Assembly: GCF_010994275.1 (NCBI RefSeq)
Contig: NZ_WMCD01000003.1
Location: forward strand, 248,001-312,000
DNA length: 64,000 nucleotides
Direction: 5' to 3'
Source: Cyclobacterium jeungdonense
Lineage (GTDB): Bacteria > Bacteroidota > Bacteroidia > Cytophagales > Cyclobacteriaceae
Within the stretch, counting starts at the first letter, position 1; every line of letters starts with the position of its first letter. Of this stretch, positions 34,750-43,580 are shown one piece after another. Under the pieces are notes generated by a model. The model was given only the letters and a program-made list of their open reading frames with translations, made no database searches and had not been told where the DNA came from. The position numbers were made by a program, and so were the translations under genes.

Positions 34750-35589
34750 ATGAAAAAAACACTATGCTGCCTGACGCTATTGCTGTGGAGCCACTGGTCT
34801 ATAGCCCAAGTGGAACCGATAACCGTAGCCACCTTTAATATTCGATACGACAACCCCGGAGATGCCCCAAATACCTGGGATAACCGAAAAGCGGTTGTGG
34901 GAAACCTGATTCGTTTCCATGGGTTTGATATTTTCGGCATTCAGGAAGGCCTGCACCATCAGGTCTTGGATTTAACAAACCTATTGCCTGTACACGACTA
35001 CGTGGGCGTAGGTAGGGATGATGGTAAAGAAAAAGGCGAATATTCGGCTATCTTTTATAACAAAGAAAAATTCAAAGTGCTTGAGTCAGGGACTTTCTGG
35101 CTGGCTCCCGAAACAGATCATCCCAATAAAGGCTGGGATGCTGCCCTTCCCAGAATATGTACCTGGGCAAAAATGGAAAAATCAGAGAATGGCGAAACAT
35201 TCTATGTGTTCAATACCCATTTCGATCACAGGGGAGTGGAAGCCAGAAACCAGTCCGCTCAATTAATTCTGGAAAAAATCGATGAAATCAATACCGGTGA
35301 TTTACCTGTAATATTGACTGGAGATTTTAACGTGGGACAGGAAACAGAGGCCTATAAGTTGCTTAAATCTGCCCCCGGAATGAAAGATACCTTTGATGCA
35401 GCAGGTCTGGTTTATGTCAATAACGGCACTACCAATAGTTTTGATACCAGTACAAGTACCGAGAGAATCATCGATCACATTTTTGTCAGTGATGAAATTT
35501 CCGTTAAAAAATTCGGAGTATTGACGGATACCTATCATGGAAAGTACCCATCGGATCATTTTCCGGTTATGGCTGTTATTTCCTGGTAG
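34750..35589 (+). CDS. secreted endonuclease/exonuclease/phosphatase family protein
   Basis: A 279-residue exported protein of the EEP (DNase I-like/inositol phosphatase-like) superfamily. After a signal peptide (LLLWSHWSIAQ, cleavage near residue 20) come the strand motifs VATFNIRYDNPGD, the catalytic Glu in GIQEGLHHQVLDL, NTHFDHRGVEARNQSA, ILTGDFNVG and the terminal catalytic pair YPSDHFPVMA. All metal and catalytic residues of the superfamily are visible. Bacteroidota secrete many relatives annotated as endonucleases or as sphingomyelinase-like phosphodiesterases; the substrate here is open. Confidence 0.9.
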   Translation: MKKTLCCLTLLLWSHWSIAQVEPITVATFNIRYDNPGDAPNTWDNRKAVVGNLIRFHGFDIFGIQEGLHHQVLDLTNLLPVHDYVGVGRDDGKEKGEYSAIFYNKEKFKVLESGTFWLAPETDHPNKGWDAALPRICTWAKMEKSENGETFYVFNTHFDHRGVEARNQSAQLILEKIDEINTGDLPVILTGDFNVGQETEAYKLLKSAPGMKDTFDAAGLVYVNNGTTNSFDTSTSTERIIDHIFVSDEISVKKFGVLTDTYHGKYPSDHFPVMAVISW

Positions 35590-35937
35590 GCAAAGCCACC
35601 TATTCAGGAACGGGAGGGAGTATTCCAGTCGTTTTTTTATAACGCAAAACAGGCAGTTTCCAGTCGGAAACTGCCTGTTTTGCTTTTGCTAAAAAAATAC
35701 TTTTCAGGATAGTCGTTCAGAAAACTTCACCTATCCGGATTGGGATTCATCCCAGCCCTCCCTGGATCACACACCTAATTCTGATTCCTGACTAAAAATT
35801 TATTCGCTCCAACCTTTCTCCATTTTAAAAATAAGTAAAAAAGCAATTCCTTTCTGAATTCGTCTTCACCAGCCATTTTTTCCCCTCAATCATTCTATTC
35901 TTCACACTCAGAAAGGACAATTTTGTCTATTCTGGTA
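35590..35937. other. intergenic stretch with one terminator
   Basis: Between the EEP gene and the minus-strand paralogue the only clear element is the terminator listed separately at 35644. A small inverted repeat (TGGGA/TCCCA, 35741-35754) is too short to interpret. The rest is AT-rich and shows no coding sequence. Confidence 0.6.
35644..35688 (+). terminator. intrinsic terminator after the EEP-family gene
   Basis: A perfect 18-bp stem (35644-35661 with 35666-35683) and a 4-base loop are followed by TTTTGCT, 55 bases past the stop codon. The stem contains AAAAC/GTTTT arms, so it could also work for transcripts arriving from the minus strand. Confidence 0.9.
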
Positions 35938-36204
35938 TTAATTATCCGATATGGACGAACTCCAAATATTGTTCTTGTCCTCTCCGGAGATCATCTCCAT
36001 GAATTTACTCCAGGAACTAAGTCGCTTGCGGTCTACCTCCCGGTACATGACTTGCTTTTGTCGAATTACGGCTACCAGTTCCATTCCTACCTCGTGAGGA
36101 ATGTTTACGATTTCATCCCCAATTTGAATATTGAGATTGCCGTTGTTTGGATCTACCCATGTTTTTAACTCCTGGGTATTGGTTTCAAAGGTGTACTTTA
36201 ACAT
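35938..36204 (-). CDS. small unknown protein, downstream copy of a tandem paralogue pair
   Basis: An 88-residue protein of no family I recognise. It is a close relative of the product of the adjacent upstream gene: by my count 50 of the first 74 residues are identical. Shared stretches are LKTWVDP, NGxLNIQIG, VNIPH, VIRQKQ and SSWS plus FME. The N-terminal half is predicted strand-rich, followed by a helix from about residue 40, and there is no signal peptide or membrane segment, so it should be cytoplasmic. The tails after residue 74 differ completely. It lies 70 bases downstream of its paralogue. Confidence 0.8.
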   Translation of the reverse strand: MLKYTFETNTQELKTWVDPNNGNLNIQIGDEIVNIPHEVGMELVAVIRQKQVMYREVDRKRLSSWSKFMEMISGEDKNNIWSSSISDN

Positions 36205-36274
36205 TTTGCTGTTTGTTTAGATAAAAATAAGAGAAAAAGAAATTATCGACCTGAGTCTTAAAGGCAGCGGCTGT

Positions 36275-36556
36275 TTACGCTGCTTTATACTTTTGGTCTT
36301 TTAATGCATGGTACCTGCCTTGATCGACTTTCTGACCGGACAAGGACTCCATGAACCTGCTCCAGGAACTGTTTTTCTTCCGTTCTACTTCCTGAAAGAT
36401 GGTTTGCTTTTGTCGAATCACGCCAATCATCTCCGCTCCAATTTGATGGGGGATGTTCACGGTTTCGTTTCCGATTTGGATGTTTAGGGAACCATTCTCA
36501 GGATCTACCCAGGTTTTTAATTCCCTCTCTGCTGTTTCGTAAGTGTACTTTAACAT
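36275..36556 (-). CDS. small unknown protein, upstream copy of a tandem paralogue pair
   Basis: A 93-residue protein, the first of two tandem paralogues. It starts MLKYTYETAERELKTWVDP and shares the NLNIQIG/SLNIQIG, NIPH, GVIRQKQ and SSWSRFMESLSG elements with its neighbour, ending in a divergent basic tail. The retained reading frames and conserved core in both copies argue that both are expressed proteins rather than chance frames. No function is known to me. The 555-base gap upstream probably contains the promoter for both genes. Confidence 0.8.
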   Translation of the reverse strand: MLKYTYETAERELKTWVDPENGSLNIQIGNETVNIPHQIGAEMIGVIRQKQTIFQEVERKKNSSWSRFMESLSGQKVDQGRYHALKDQKYKAA

Positions 36557-37111
36557 GACGCTGTTTTATTTATATGAAAGAATAAATTTTTTTACAAAGC
36601 CTACCGGCTGTTACCTGGTTTTCAGAATAGGGAGGCAAAACATTTAGCTGTTAGTCTGACCTCACCTACTTTGTGACTTTGTTGCTGTTTGATGATGCTA
36701 AGGTAGAAAAAGTTTTTAAAACAAAAAACAATTTTGGTAATTTAAAATGCATTTTTTGTTGTCTAAAAAAGTAAATATGCGATTTCCCGCTTTTTTAGCC
36801 GATTTTGGCCGTTTTTCATTTCAAAAAAAAATAAAAAAAATCACCGACTTTTTGGCTCCGTCAACTTTTACTTGCCCATGGAGGAATTTTTCTTTGAAAG
36901 CGAATGCTTGAATCGCATGGGATCCCGCGGATAAAATGGGTGGCAGAAAGGTTTCATGGTTTCATAACATCCGTTTAGCACATTTACCTAGGAATAATTT
37001 GTTAATTTAGATAAACTTCAGATCAGCAACCGGATTTTTACTCGTTCAACGGGTATGATTGGGTATAAGGAAGTATATAAGTATCGTATAAAGTTATAAT
37101 CCTCAATTAAC
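36557..37111. other. long AT-rich gap between divergent genes
   Basis: A 555-base divergent intergenic region between the small paralogue pair (minus) and the PhoX-like gene (plus). It holds A/T runs (for example 36825-36840), TAATTTG-like boxes near 36999-37014 that only partly fit the -7 consensus, and no open frame I would defend. I found no strong hairpin or tRNA-like element. It is large for this otherwise compact window. Confidence 0.5.
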
Positions 37112-38521
37112 ATGAAACAATCAGCGAAAGAATCCAGAAGAAAATTCATGAAGGCTTCCGGAATGGCCACACTTGGTTTTATGGGCCTTTACCAATTCAT
37201 GAATCCCGGTATGTCCCTAGCCGCTTCCTCTTCCAGGGCTATTTTAGGATACGGTCCTTTAAAGAAGGATCCTGCAGGAATTCTGAATTTACCAGAGGGA
37301 TTTACCTATAAAATTCTCAGCAAAAAGGGGGATAAAATGTCAGACGGCTTGTATTTGCCGGGTCTGGCAGATGGAATGGGAGCTTTTCAGGGAAAAAATG
37401 GAAAAACCATTGTCGTTCGAAACCACGAAATCAGTCCGGATTCTTTGGAACATTCCGGATTTGGACGAAACAATGAATTGATAAGCACCCTGGCTTCGAC
37501 GGATTTTTATGATTTCGGAAAGGGCATTTTGCCTTCTTTGGGAGGTACGACCACTTTTATATATAACGAAAATACAGGGGAGTTGGAACACCAATACTTG
37601 AGTCTCGCTGGCACCATACGAAATTGTGCCGGAGGGATTACTCCCTGGGGTTCTTGGTTGACCTGTGAAGAAAACACATCGAAAAAAGGGGATTATGATG
37701 ATCGCCTGGAAAAAGATCACGGATATGTATTCGAGGTACCAGCGAGTGAAGAAGTCCTCCGAGCTGTACCCAACCCCATTAAAGCCATGGGCAGGTTCAA
37801 TCACGAGGCGGTGGCAGTCGATCCGGCATCGGGAGTCGTTTACCTGACAGAAGATCGGGGCGATGGAATTTTTTACCGATACATACCCACAAGTCCTGGA
37901 GAATTACACAAGGGTGGTAAGCTTCAAGCCTTGGCTATTTTAGGTGAGAAAAGCCGTGACACGCGCAATTGGGAAGACAGCGAAGGCCCTGAATTTCCGT
38001 TAAGGGAAATTCATCAGGTTACCTGGGTAGATATAGAGAATGTAGAATCTCCGGAAGATGACCTTCGGTTTCAGGGATTTGATAAAGGAGCGGCCGTTTT
38101 TGCAAGAGGTGAAGGTATCTGGTGGGGGGATAAGGAAGTGTACTTTGCCTGTACTAATGGAGGTAGAATCGGTGCCGGACAGGTGTTTCGGTATTCTCCC
38201 AGTATATACGAAGGCAGGCCGGAGGAAAAAAATGCTCCGGGAGAACTCAGCCTCTTTGCAGAACCTAATGATCGGGAAATACTGAAAAACTGTGATAACC
38301 TGGCGGTGGCCCCCTGGGGAGACGTGATCTTATGTGAAGATCACAAGCACCCTTTTTTGGTTGGGGTTACTCCGGAAGGCGAATTGTATCACCTGGCAGA
38401 AAATGTAGGTTATGCTTCGGAACTTGCAGGAGGAGTGTTTTCTCCATCTGGAAAGACTTATTTTGTGAATATTCAAGGTCCGGGAATCACGCTGGCCATT
38501 ACAGGTCCCTGGAAAAGCTAA
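37112..38521 (+). CDS. Tat-exported PhoX-like (DUF839) phosphatase family protein
   Basis: A 469-residue protein of the DUF839/PhoX family, Ca2+- and Fe3+-dependent alkaline phosphatases with a propeller fold. The N-terminus carries a twin-arginine motif (ESRRKFMKASGMATLGF), so it should be exported folded. Family residues visible include RNHEISPD, TCEENTSKKGDYD, the metal-site Glu in FNHEAVAVDP, YLTEDRGDGIFYRY and FACTNGGRIGAGQVFRY. Many DUF839 proteins are not proven phosphatases, so the activity is inferred. It stands alone, followed by a hairpin terminator. Confidence 0.88.
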   Translation: MKQSAKESRRKFMKASGMATLGFMGLYQFMNPGMSLAASSSRAILGYGPLKKDPAGILNLPEGFTYKILSKKGDKMSDGLYLPGLADGMGAFQGKNGKTIVVRNHEISPDSLEHSGFGRNNELISTLASTDFYDFGKGILPSLGGTTTFIYNENTGELEHQYLSLAGTIRNCAGGITPWGSWLTCEENTSKKGDYDDRLEKDHGYVFEVPASEEVLRAVPNPIKAMGRFNHEAVAVDPASGVVYLTEDRGDGIFYRYIPTSPGELHKGGKLQALAILGEKSRDTRNWEDSEGPEFPLREIHQVTWVDIENVESPEDDLRFQGFDKGAAVFARGEGIWWGDKEVYFACTNGGRIGAGQVFRYSPSIYEGRPEEKNAPGELSLFAEPNDREILKNCDNLAVAPWGDVILCEDHKHPFLVGVTPEGELYHLAENVGYASELAGGVFSPSGKTYFVNIQGPGITLAITGPWKS

Positions 38522-38544
38522 CTTCTGAATAGGGTGAGGAATGG

Positions 38545-38580
38545 CAAAGCCGGGCCCTTCGGGTTTCGGCTTTGTTTTAA
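38545..38580 (+). terminator. hairpin terminator after the PhoX-like gene
   Basis: An inverted repeat with outer arms CAAAGCCG (38545-38552) and CGGCTTTG (38567-38574) and further pairing inside (GGGCCC against GGGTTT) is followed by TTTTAA, 24 bases past the stop. Confidence 0.8.
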
Positions 38581-38704
38581 ATAACCGTTTTTTCTTTGAA
38601 TTAATGAAGTCGCCCCTGAAATTCAGAAGAATTGCCAGGAAGGCCCTGATTTCCTGTTGGGTTAGTCCTGGTAATTCCTTTTTTGGAGCACATTGCATAT
38701 TACT

Positions 38705-38736
38705 TTTGTTATTCATTAAAACATCATCTATATTTG
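38705..38736 (+). promoter_or_regulatory. consensus Bacteroidota promoter for the TPR membrane protein gene
   Basis: TTTG at 38705-38708 and TATATTTG at 38729-38736 are 20 bases apart and match the -33 and -7 elements exactly. The -7 box ends 16 bases before the ATG, implying a very short leader. Confidence 0.75.
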
Positions 38737-38752
38737 CCACTCAAAATTTAAA

Positions 38753-39475
38753 ATGATGGCGAAGCAAAAGACCAGAAAGGGAAAAGCAGCACTTGATACA
38801 TCCAACGAGCTTTTAGAAAATCCGGAAGCAATCGCAACTCGTCTTGGAAGAGGGGAAGCGTTTCTAAAAGAAAATACCAGATTGGTTGGGGGCATTATTG
38901 GTTTGATGATCCTGATCATCGCAGGAATCGTCGGCTACCAGATTCACAAGGCTAATCAAAACGAGAAAGCCCAGGGTGAAATGTTTCAGGCCGTGTATTA
39001 TTACGAACAAGATAGTGTGGATTTTGCACTGAATGGAGATGGGGTGCAACCTGGTTTTTTGGATATCATCGACCAATACGGAGGGACCGATGCTTCGAAT
39101 TTGGCTCACTTTTACGTCGGATCCATTTATCTCTCCCAAGGGGAATACCAATCCGCTGTAGACCATTTGGAAGAATTTTCCTCGGATGATTTCCTGGTAC
39201 AGGCCCAGGCGTATTCATTGACTGGAGATGCTTATTTGGAGTTGGGGAAAACCCAGGAAGCGATTCAGCAATATAAAAATGCCGCTAACTACAAGCCTAA
39301 TAAGTTTTTTACTCCGAAATATTTATTCAAATTAGCCATAGCTTACGAAGAAGCCGGTAATTTGCAGGCAGCAATCGATACGTATGGAGAAATTGAATCT
39401 AACTACAGCGATGCTTATGAGTACACCGAAGCACGTAAACATAAGGCAAGGCTGGAAGGTCTCGCTTCTAATTGA
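38753..39475 (+). CDS. TPR-repeat membrane protein (YfgM-like layout)
   Basis: A 240-residue protein with a basic cytoplasmic N-terminus, one transmembrane helix (LVGGIIGLMILIIAGIVGYQ, about residues 44-63) and a C-terminal TPR region of roughly four repeats (AHFYVGSIYLSQGEYQSAVD, AYSLTGDAYLELGKTQEAI, LFKLAIAYEEAGNLQAAID). The layout resembles YfgM, a periplasmic chaperone-like partner of the Sec translocon, but similarity of layout is not proof of function. ATG 38753 or ATG 38756 may be used. It has its own promoter and is followed by a hairpin before ribH. Confidence 0.85.
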   Translation: MMAKQKTRKGKAALDTSNELLENPEAIATRLGRGEAFLKENTRLVGGIIGLMILIIAGIVGYQIHKANQNEKAQGEMFQAVYYYEQDSVDFALNGDGVQPGFLDIIDQYGGTDASNLAHFYVGSIYLSQGEYQSAVDHLEEFSSDDFLVQAQAYSLTGDAYLELGKTQEAIQQYKNAANYKPNKFFTPKYLFKLAIAYEEAGNLQAAIDTYGEIESNYSDAYEYTEARKHKARLEGLASN

Positions 39476-39497
39476 TAAGGATACATTCCATAACAAG

Positions 39498-39532
39498 AAA
39501 GAGTAAGGCCGCAGTGGTTTTACTCTTTTTTT
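39498..39532 (+). terminator. hairpin between the TPR gene and ribH
   Basis: A 13-bp stem (39498-39510 with 39516-39528, two G-U pairs in RNA) with a five-base loop is followed by a T-run to 39532. It lies only 20 bases before the ribH ATG, so ribH transcription either reads through or starts within this region. Confidence 0.7.
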
Positions 39533-39551
39533 ATGAAAAAACGCACACAAA

Positions 39552-40028
39552 ATGGCTTCAACCTTAAAAAACCTCAGTCAACATTCCGATAGTAATATTC
39601 AGGATATAGGCAGTAAAAGATTTGGCTTGCTAGTATCCGAATGGAATGACGAGATCACAGAGTCTCTTTACAGCGGTGCCTTGGAAACGCTACTGCGTTA
39701 TGGCGCCAAGCGGGAAAATATTTTCAGGAAGAATGTTCCCGGATCTTTTGAATTGCCATTGGGGGCGCAATGGATGGCCAAACAGGAAAAAATCGATGCA
39801 GTCATTTGCCTGGGCTGTGTAATTCAGGGTGAAACGCGTCATTTTGAGTTTATTTGCAATGCCGTAGCTCAGGGGATCACGCAGGTGGGGCTGAAATATG
39901 ACAAGCCGGTAATTTTCGGGGTATTAACTCCCGATACACAGCAACAAGCCCTGGATCGGGCTGGAGGTAAACATGGTAACAAAGGGGATGAAGCCGCCAT
40001 TACCGCAATAAAGATGCTGGGATTTTAA
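39552..40028 (+). CDS. ribH: 6,7-dimethyl-8-ribityllumazine synthase
   Basis: Lumazine synthase, 158 residues, the penultimate step of riboflavin synthesis: it joins 5-amino-6-ribitylamino-uracil and 3,4-dihydroxy-2-butanone 4-phosphate. Family motifs are VSEWNDEITESLYSGA, PGSFELPLGAQWMA (ribitylamino-uracil site), GCVIQGETRHFEFICNA with the catalytic-loop His, GVLTPDTQQQALDRAGG and a final AAITAIKM helix. It would form the usual pentamer or 60-mer. No FMN riboswitch is evident upstream. Confidence 0.96.
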   Translation: MASTLKNLSQHSDSNIQDIGSKRFGLLVSEWNDEITESLYSGALETLLRYGAKRENIFRKNVPGSFELPLGAQWMAKQEKIDAVICLGCVIQGETRHFEFICNAVAQGITQVGLKYDKPVIFGVLTPDTQQQALDRAGGKHGNKGDEAAITAIKMLGF

Positions 40029-40071
40029 TGGGATTTTCATTCTATCACTCATTTACTAATCTGCAATTCGC

Positions 40072-41397
40072 ATGAAAATCATGAAATTTGGCGGTACTTC
40101 CGTAGGGAGACCGGAGAGAATGCATCAGGTCAAAGACCTGATAACAGCTGATGATGAAAAAAAGATCGTGGTATTGTCTGCCTTGTCAGGCACAACCAAT
40201 GCCCTGGTAGGCATAGGAGAGGCATTAGCAGAGGGCAAAAAAGATAAGGCAAAGCAGAAAATAGAAGAACTGCAGGAGCACTATACCAATTTTTATATGG
40301 AATTGTTGACGACCAAGGCGAGTAGGTCCAAAGCAGTTCAAATTATCAAGGAGCATTTTGAGTTTTTGACCATTATCCTGAAGATTTCGTTTAATGAAGC
40401 AATAAACAAGGACATCCTGGCCCAGGGCGAGCTGCTGTCTACCAAGTTGTTCTACACCTTGCTTCAGGAATTGGAGATTCCGGCAGTTTTCTTACCTGCC
40501 CTGGAGTTTATGAGCATCGATGAAAACGACGAGCCGGAATTATCACGGATAAGGGAGCGATTGGAGGCTATATTAGCCAGGTATCCGGAGGACAGTATTT
40601 TCATCACGCAGGGTTACATTTGCAAAAATCATCGCAACGAAGTGGATAACCTGAAAAGAGGCGGTAGTGATTATTCTGCCTCTCTGATTGGTGCAGCCGT
40701 TTCGGCCTCCGTAGTGGAGATTTGGACAGATATCGATGGCATGCACAACAACGATCCCCGAATCGTCGAACAAACCAGACCCATTGCTCACTTATCATTT
40801 GATGAAGCGGCAGAACTGGCTTATTTTGGGGCGAAGATTTTACACCCTGCCTCTATTTGGCCAGCCCAGCTCCATAACGTACCGGTAAAATTGCTAAATA
40901 CCATGGCACCCGAAGCCGCAGGTACTACCATTACCGGAGCGGGAGAAGGTACAGTGGGAGTAAAAGCCATAGCAGGAAAAGATGGCATCACCGCCTTAAA
41001 GATCAAGTCCAGCAGGATGCTATTAGCGTATGGATTTTTAAGAAAGGTATTCGAAATTTTCGAAAAATACCGGACCTCCATTGACATGATTACAACTTCG
41101 GAGGTAGCTATTTCTTTAACCCTGGATGATGTGACCCATCTAAAGGAAATTACGGCAGAGTTGCAAAAACTGGGTAAAGTGGAAGTAGATCACCATTTAT
41201 CCATCATTTGTATCGTTGGGAATACCATAATGGAAGAACCTGGCGTACTAAATAAAATCATGGGTAGTCTGGAACAGTTTCCCCTACGTATGGTTTCCTA
41301 TGGGGGAAGCAGACATAATGTCTCTATCCTAATAGACGGCAAGAATAAAGAGCAGGCCTTGAAAAGTTTGAATCAGGGGCTTTTTGATTTTGAATAG
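40072..41397 (+). CDS. aspartate kinase (monofunctional)
   Basis: Aspartate kinase, 441 residues, phosphorylates aspartate as the first step to lysine, threonine and methionine. The N-terminal kinase domain starts with KIMKFGGTSVGRP and has the substrate motifs LAQGELLSTKL, FITQGYICKN, RGGSDYSASLIGAA, EIWTDIDGMHNNDPR and FDEAAELAYFGAKILHP. About 140 C-terminal residues form paired ACT domains (SSRMLLAYGFLRKVFEIFEK; LSIICIVGNTI), so allosteric feedback is likely, but the controlling amino acid cannot be told. It is not fused to homoserine dehydrogenase. The next gene begins at the base after its stop. Confidence 0.94.
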   Translation: MKIMKFGGTSVGRPERMHQVKDLITADDEKKIVVLSALSGTTNALVGIGEALAEGKKDKAKQKIEELQEHYTNFYMELLTTKASRSKAVQIIKEHFEFLTIILKISFNEAINKDILAQGELLSTKLFYTLLQELEIPAVFLPALEFMSIDENDEPELSRIRERLEAILARYPEDSIFITQGYICKNHRNEVDNLKRGGSDYSASLIGAAVSASVVEIWTDIDGMHNNDPRIVEQTRPIAHLSFDEAAELAYFGAKILHPASIWPAQLHNVPVKLLNTMAPEAAGTTITGAGEGTVGVKAIAGKDGITALKIKSSRMLLAYGFLRKVFEIFEKYRTSIDMITTSEVAISLTLDDVTHLKEITAELQKLGKVEVDHHLSIICIVGNTIMEEPGVLNKIMGSLEQFPLRMVSYGGSRHNVSILIDGKNKEQALKSLNQGLFDFE

Positions 41398-41739
41398 ATG
41401 CAGGACAGGTCAGGCGAAAATTCCCGCAATTTCCTGGAAAGGTTGAAATCCAAGTGGAAACTAAAAAGTTTGTGGCAGGTCGTTCTGGTGTTGGTGGTTT
41501 TCGCATGTACAGGATTTACGATTTTATTTGTAAAAAAACCCATATTTGATTTCCTGGGAATAAATACAAACGAGGGCGGGTTTTTCAAGACGGTGCTGTA
41601 TTTGCTGTTGGTTCTTCCGTTGTATCAGGTTTTTCTATTGGTATATGGTTTTATTTTTGGACAGTTTTCCTTTTTTTGGGAAAAAGAAAAACAATTTATC
41701 CGTCGGTTGGGGAAATTTTTTACCGGAAAGAAAAGTTAA
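41398..41739 (+). CDS. small membrane protein, DUF6787-like
   Basis: A 113-residue protein with two transmembrane helices (WQVVLVLVVFACTGFTILFV and TVLYLLLVLPLYQVFLLVYGF) and basic tails; RLKSKWKL near the start and FGQFSFFWEKEKQFIRRLGKF at the end resemble the DUF6787 family of Bacteroidota. Function is unknown. The ATG follows the aspartate kinase stop directly, so the two are probably translated from one message. An ABC exporter gene follows after 29 bases. Confidence 0.78.
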   Translation: MQDRSGENSRNFLERLKSKWKLKSLWQVVLVLVVFACTGFTILFVKKPIFDFLGINTNEGGFFKTVLYLLLVLPLYQVFLLVYGFIFGQFSFFWEKEKQFIRRLGKFFTGKKS

Positions 41740-41768
41740 ATTTGACAGATTTTGAATAAATCACATAG

Positions 41769-43580
41769 ATGGCCAAACAACGAGGTTTACCCTTAGACGA
41801 AAGCGAAAAAAGAAAACTGAATAAAAAGAACCTGGATAAGCTATCTGGTATTTTCAGATTTGTGCTTCCTTATAAAGGATCTTTTATCCTGGGAATGTTA
41901 TTCCTTTTCTTTTCCAGTTTGATGCTCCTTACTTTTCCATTTGTAGCTGGGAAGCTGATTGATGCTGCCTCGGGAAAGGACTGGATCATCAATGACATCA
42001 ATGGGATTGCTTATATCTTACTTGGAATTCTGCTTGTTCAGAGCATCTTTTCATTTTTTCGCGTTTGGCTTTTTGCTCAGGTGAGTGAGCGCTCCATGCG
42101 GGATATACGGGTAGCCCTTTACGACCGTCTGGTAAGGCTTCCGATGACCTTTTTTGATCAACGTCGAACGGGAGAATTGATCAGCAGGATTACCTCGGAT
42201 GTGAGCATGCTCCAGGATACGTTTTCCATCACCCTGGCAGAGTTACTGCGCCAGTTGATCACCTTAATAGTTGGTATTGGTTTTCTTTTTTATACCACTC
42301 CCAGACTTACCTTATTTATGTTGGCCACCATTCCTGTTTTGGTTATCATAGCCATGGTGTTTGGTAAGTTTATCCGAAAACTTTCCAAAACAACACAGGA
42401 TGAACTGGCAGCGGCAAATGTGGTGGTAGAAGAGACGCTGCAATCGATCATCACCGTCAAATCTTTTACCGGAGAGGCCTATGAATCCAACCGGTACCGA
42501 AACAGGCTGGAGCGAGTGGTCACTATTGCACTGAAGGCAGCCGGGTTTCGGGGTGCTTTTATTTCCTTTATTATTTTCGCGCTATTTGGAGGAATTGTTG
42601 CCGTTATCTGGTACGGAGCTACGCTGGTAAGTGCAGGTGAAATGAGCATCGGTGACCTGGTTTCCTTTGTATTGTACACCACTTTTATTGGTGGATCCAT
42701 AGCTGGATTAGGAGATATCTACGGGCAGGTACAGAAAGCCATCGGTTCATCCGAAAGGGTGCTGGAGATTCTGGAAGAAGAAGCCGAACAGGAAATGCCT
42801 ACAAGTGAAGAAAAGCGGGTTTCAGGAGCAATTTCATTTGATGAAGTGATTTTTCACTACCCGACACGTCCGGAGTTCCGGGTTTTGGACGGTCTGAGCT
42901 TCACCATTGCACCAGGGGAAAAAGTGGCCCTAGCAGGCCACAGTGGTGCTGGTAAATCTACGGTTATCCAGTTACTACTCAAATTTTACAATGTCGGTCA
43001 GGGTGATATTTTATTAGACGGGGAATCCATCCGTCAATGGGATCCCCACAAGCTGAGAAAAAACATTGGAATAGTACCTCAGGAGGTGTTGCTATTTGGT
43101 GGCTCTATCCGGGAAAATATTCTGTATGCCCGCCCGGGTGCCAGTGAACAGGAGGTAGTCCAGGCCGCCAGACAAGCCAACGCCTGGGAATTTATCGAAC
43201 GATTTCCAGAAGGATTGGATACGCTGGTAGGAGAAAGGGGTATCAAATTATCTGGCGGTCAGCGCCAGCGAATAGCTATCGCCCGGGCCATACTAAAAGA
43301 TCCGGCCATCTTAATTTTGGACGAAGCCACTTCTTCTCTGGATGCAGCTTCGGAAGCATTGGTACAGGAAGCCTTGGATCAATTGATGCAGGGTAGAACA
43401 ACCATTATTATCGCGCACAGGTTGGCTACTATACGAAAAGTAGACCGAATATACGTGCTGAAGGCAGGCAAAATTATCGAAGAAGGTAACCATGAGGAAC
43501 TCTCCGCCAAACAAGGCGGACATTACGCCCACCTGGTTAACCTGCAGTTTGCTGATGAAATCGCAAAGCCTTCAGACTAA
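41769..43580 (+). CDS. ABC transporter, fused permease and ATP-binding domains (ABCB/MsbA type)
   Basis: A 603-residue half-transporter: six-helix permease (about residues 30-330) fused to a nucleotide-binding domain. In the latter, the A-loop region is FHYPTRPEFRVLDGL, Walker A is GHSGAGKST (about 390-398), the Q-loop IGIVPQEVLLFGG, the signature LSGGQRQRIAIARAI (about 493), Walker B ILILDEATSSLD, and the H-loop IIAHRL; all are intact. It should work as a homodimer exporter. MsbA (lipid A flipping), peptide and drug export are all possible and the sequence alone does not decide. Its last 44 bases overlap the convergent nadC gene. Confidence 0.93.
   Translation: MAKQRGLPLDESEKRKLNKKNLDKLSGIFRFVLPYKGSFILGMLFLFFSSLMLLTFPFVAGKLIDAASGKDWIINDINGIAYILLGILLVQSIFSFFRVWLFAQVSERSMRDIRVALYDRLVRLPMTFFDQRRTGELISRITSDVSMLQDTFSITLAELLRQLITLIVGIGFLFYTTPRLTLFMLATIPVLVIIAMVFGKFIRKLSKTTQDELAAANVVVEETLQSIITVKSFTGEAYESNRYRNRLERVVTIALKAAGFRGAFISFIIFALFGGIVAVIWYGATLVSAGEMSIGDLVSFVLYTTFIGGSIAGLGDIYGQVQKAIGSSERVLEILEEEAEQEMPTSEEKRVSGAISFDEVIFHYPTRPEFRVLDGLSFTIAPGEKVALAGHSGAGKSTVIQLLLKFYNVGQGDILLDGESIRQWDPHKLRKNIGIVPQEVLLFGGSIRENILYARPGASEQEVVQAARQANAWEFIERFPEGLDTLVGERGIKLSGGQRQRIAIARAILKDPAILILDEATSSLDAASEALVQEALDQLMQGRTTIIIAHRLATIRKVDRIYVLKAGKIIEEGNHEELSAKQGGHYAHLVNLQFADEIAKPSD

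Noticed and set aside
36825..36840. A-run region as a repeat or element end
   Set aside because: It is simple AT-rich sequence without flanking repeats or a transposase gene.
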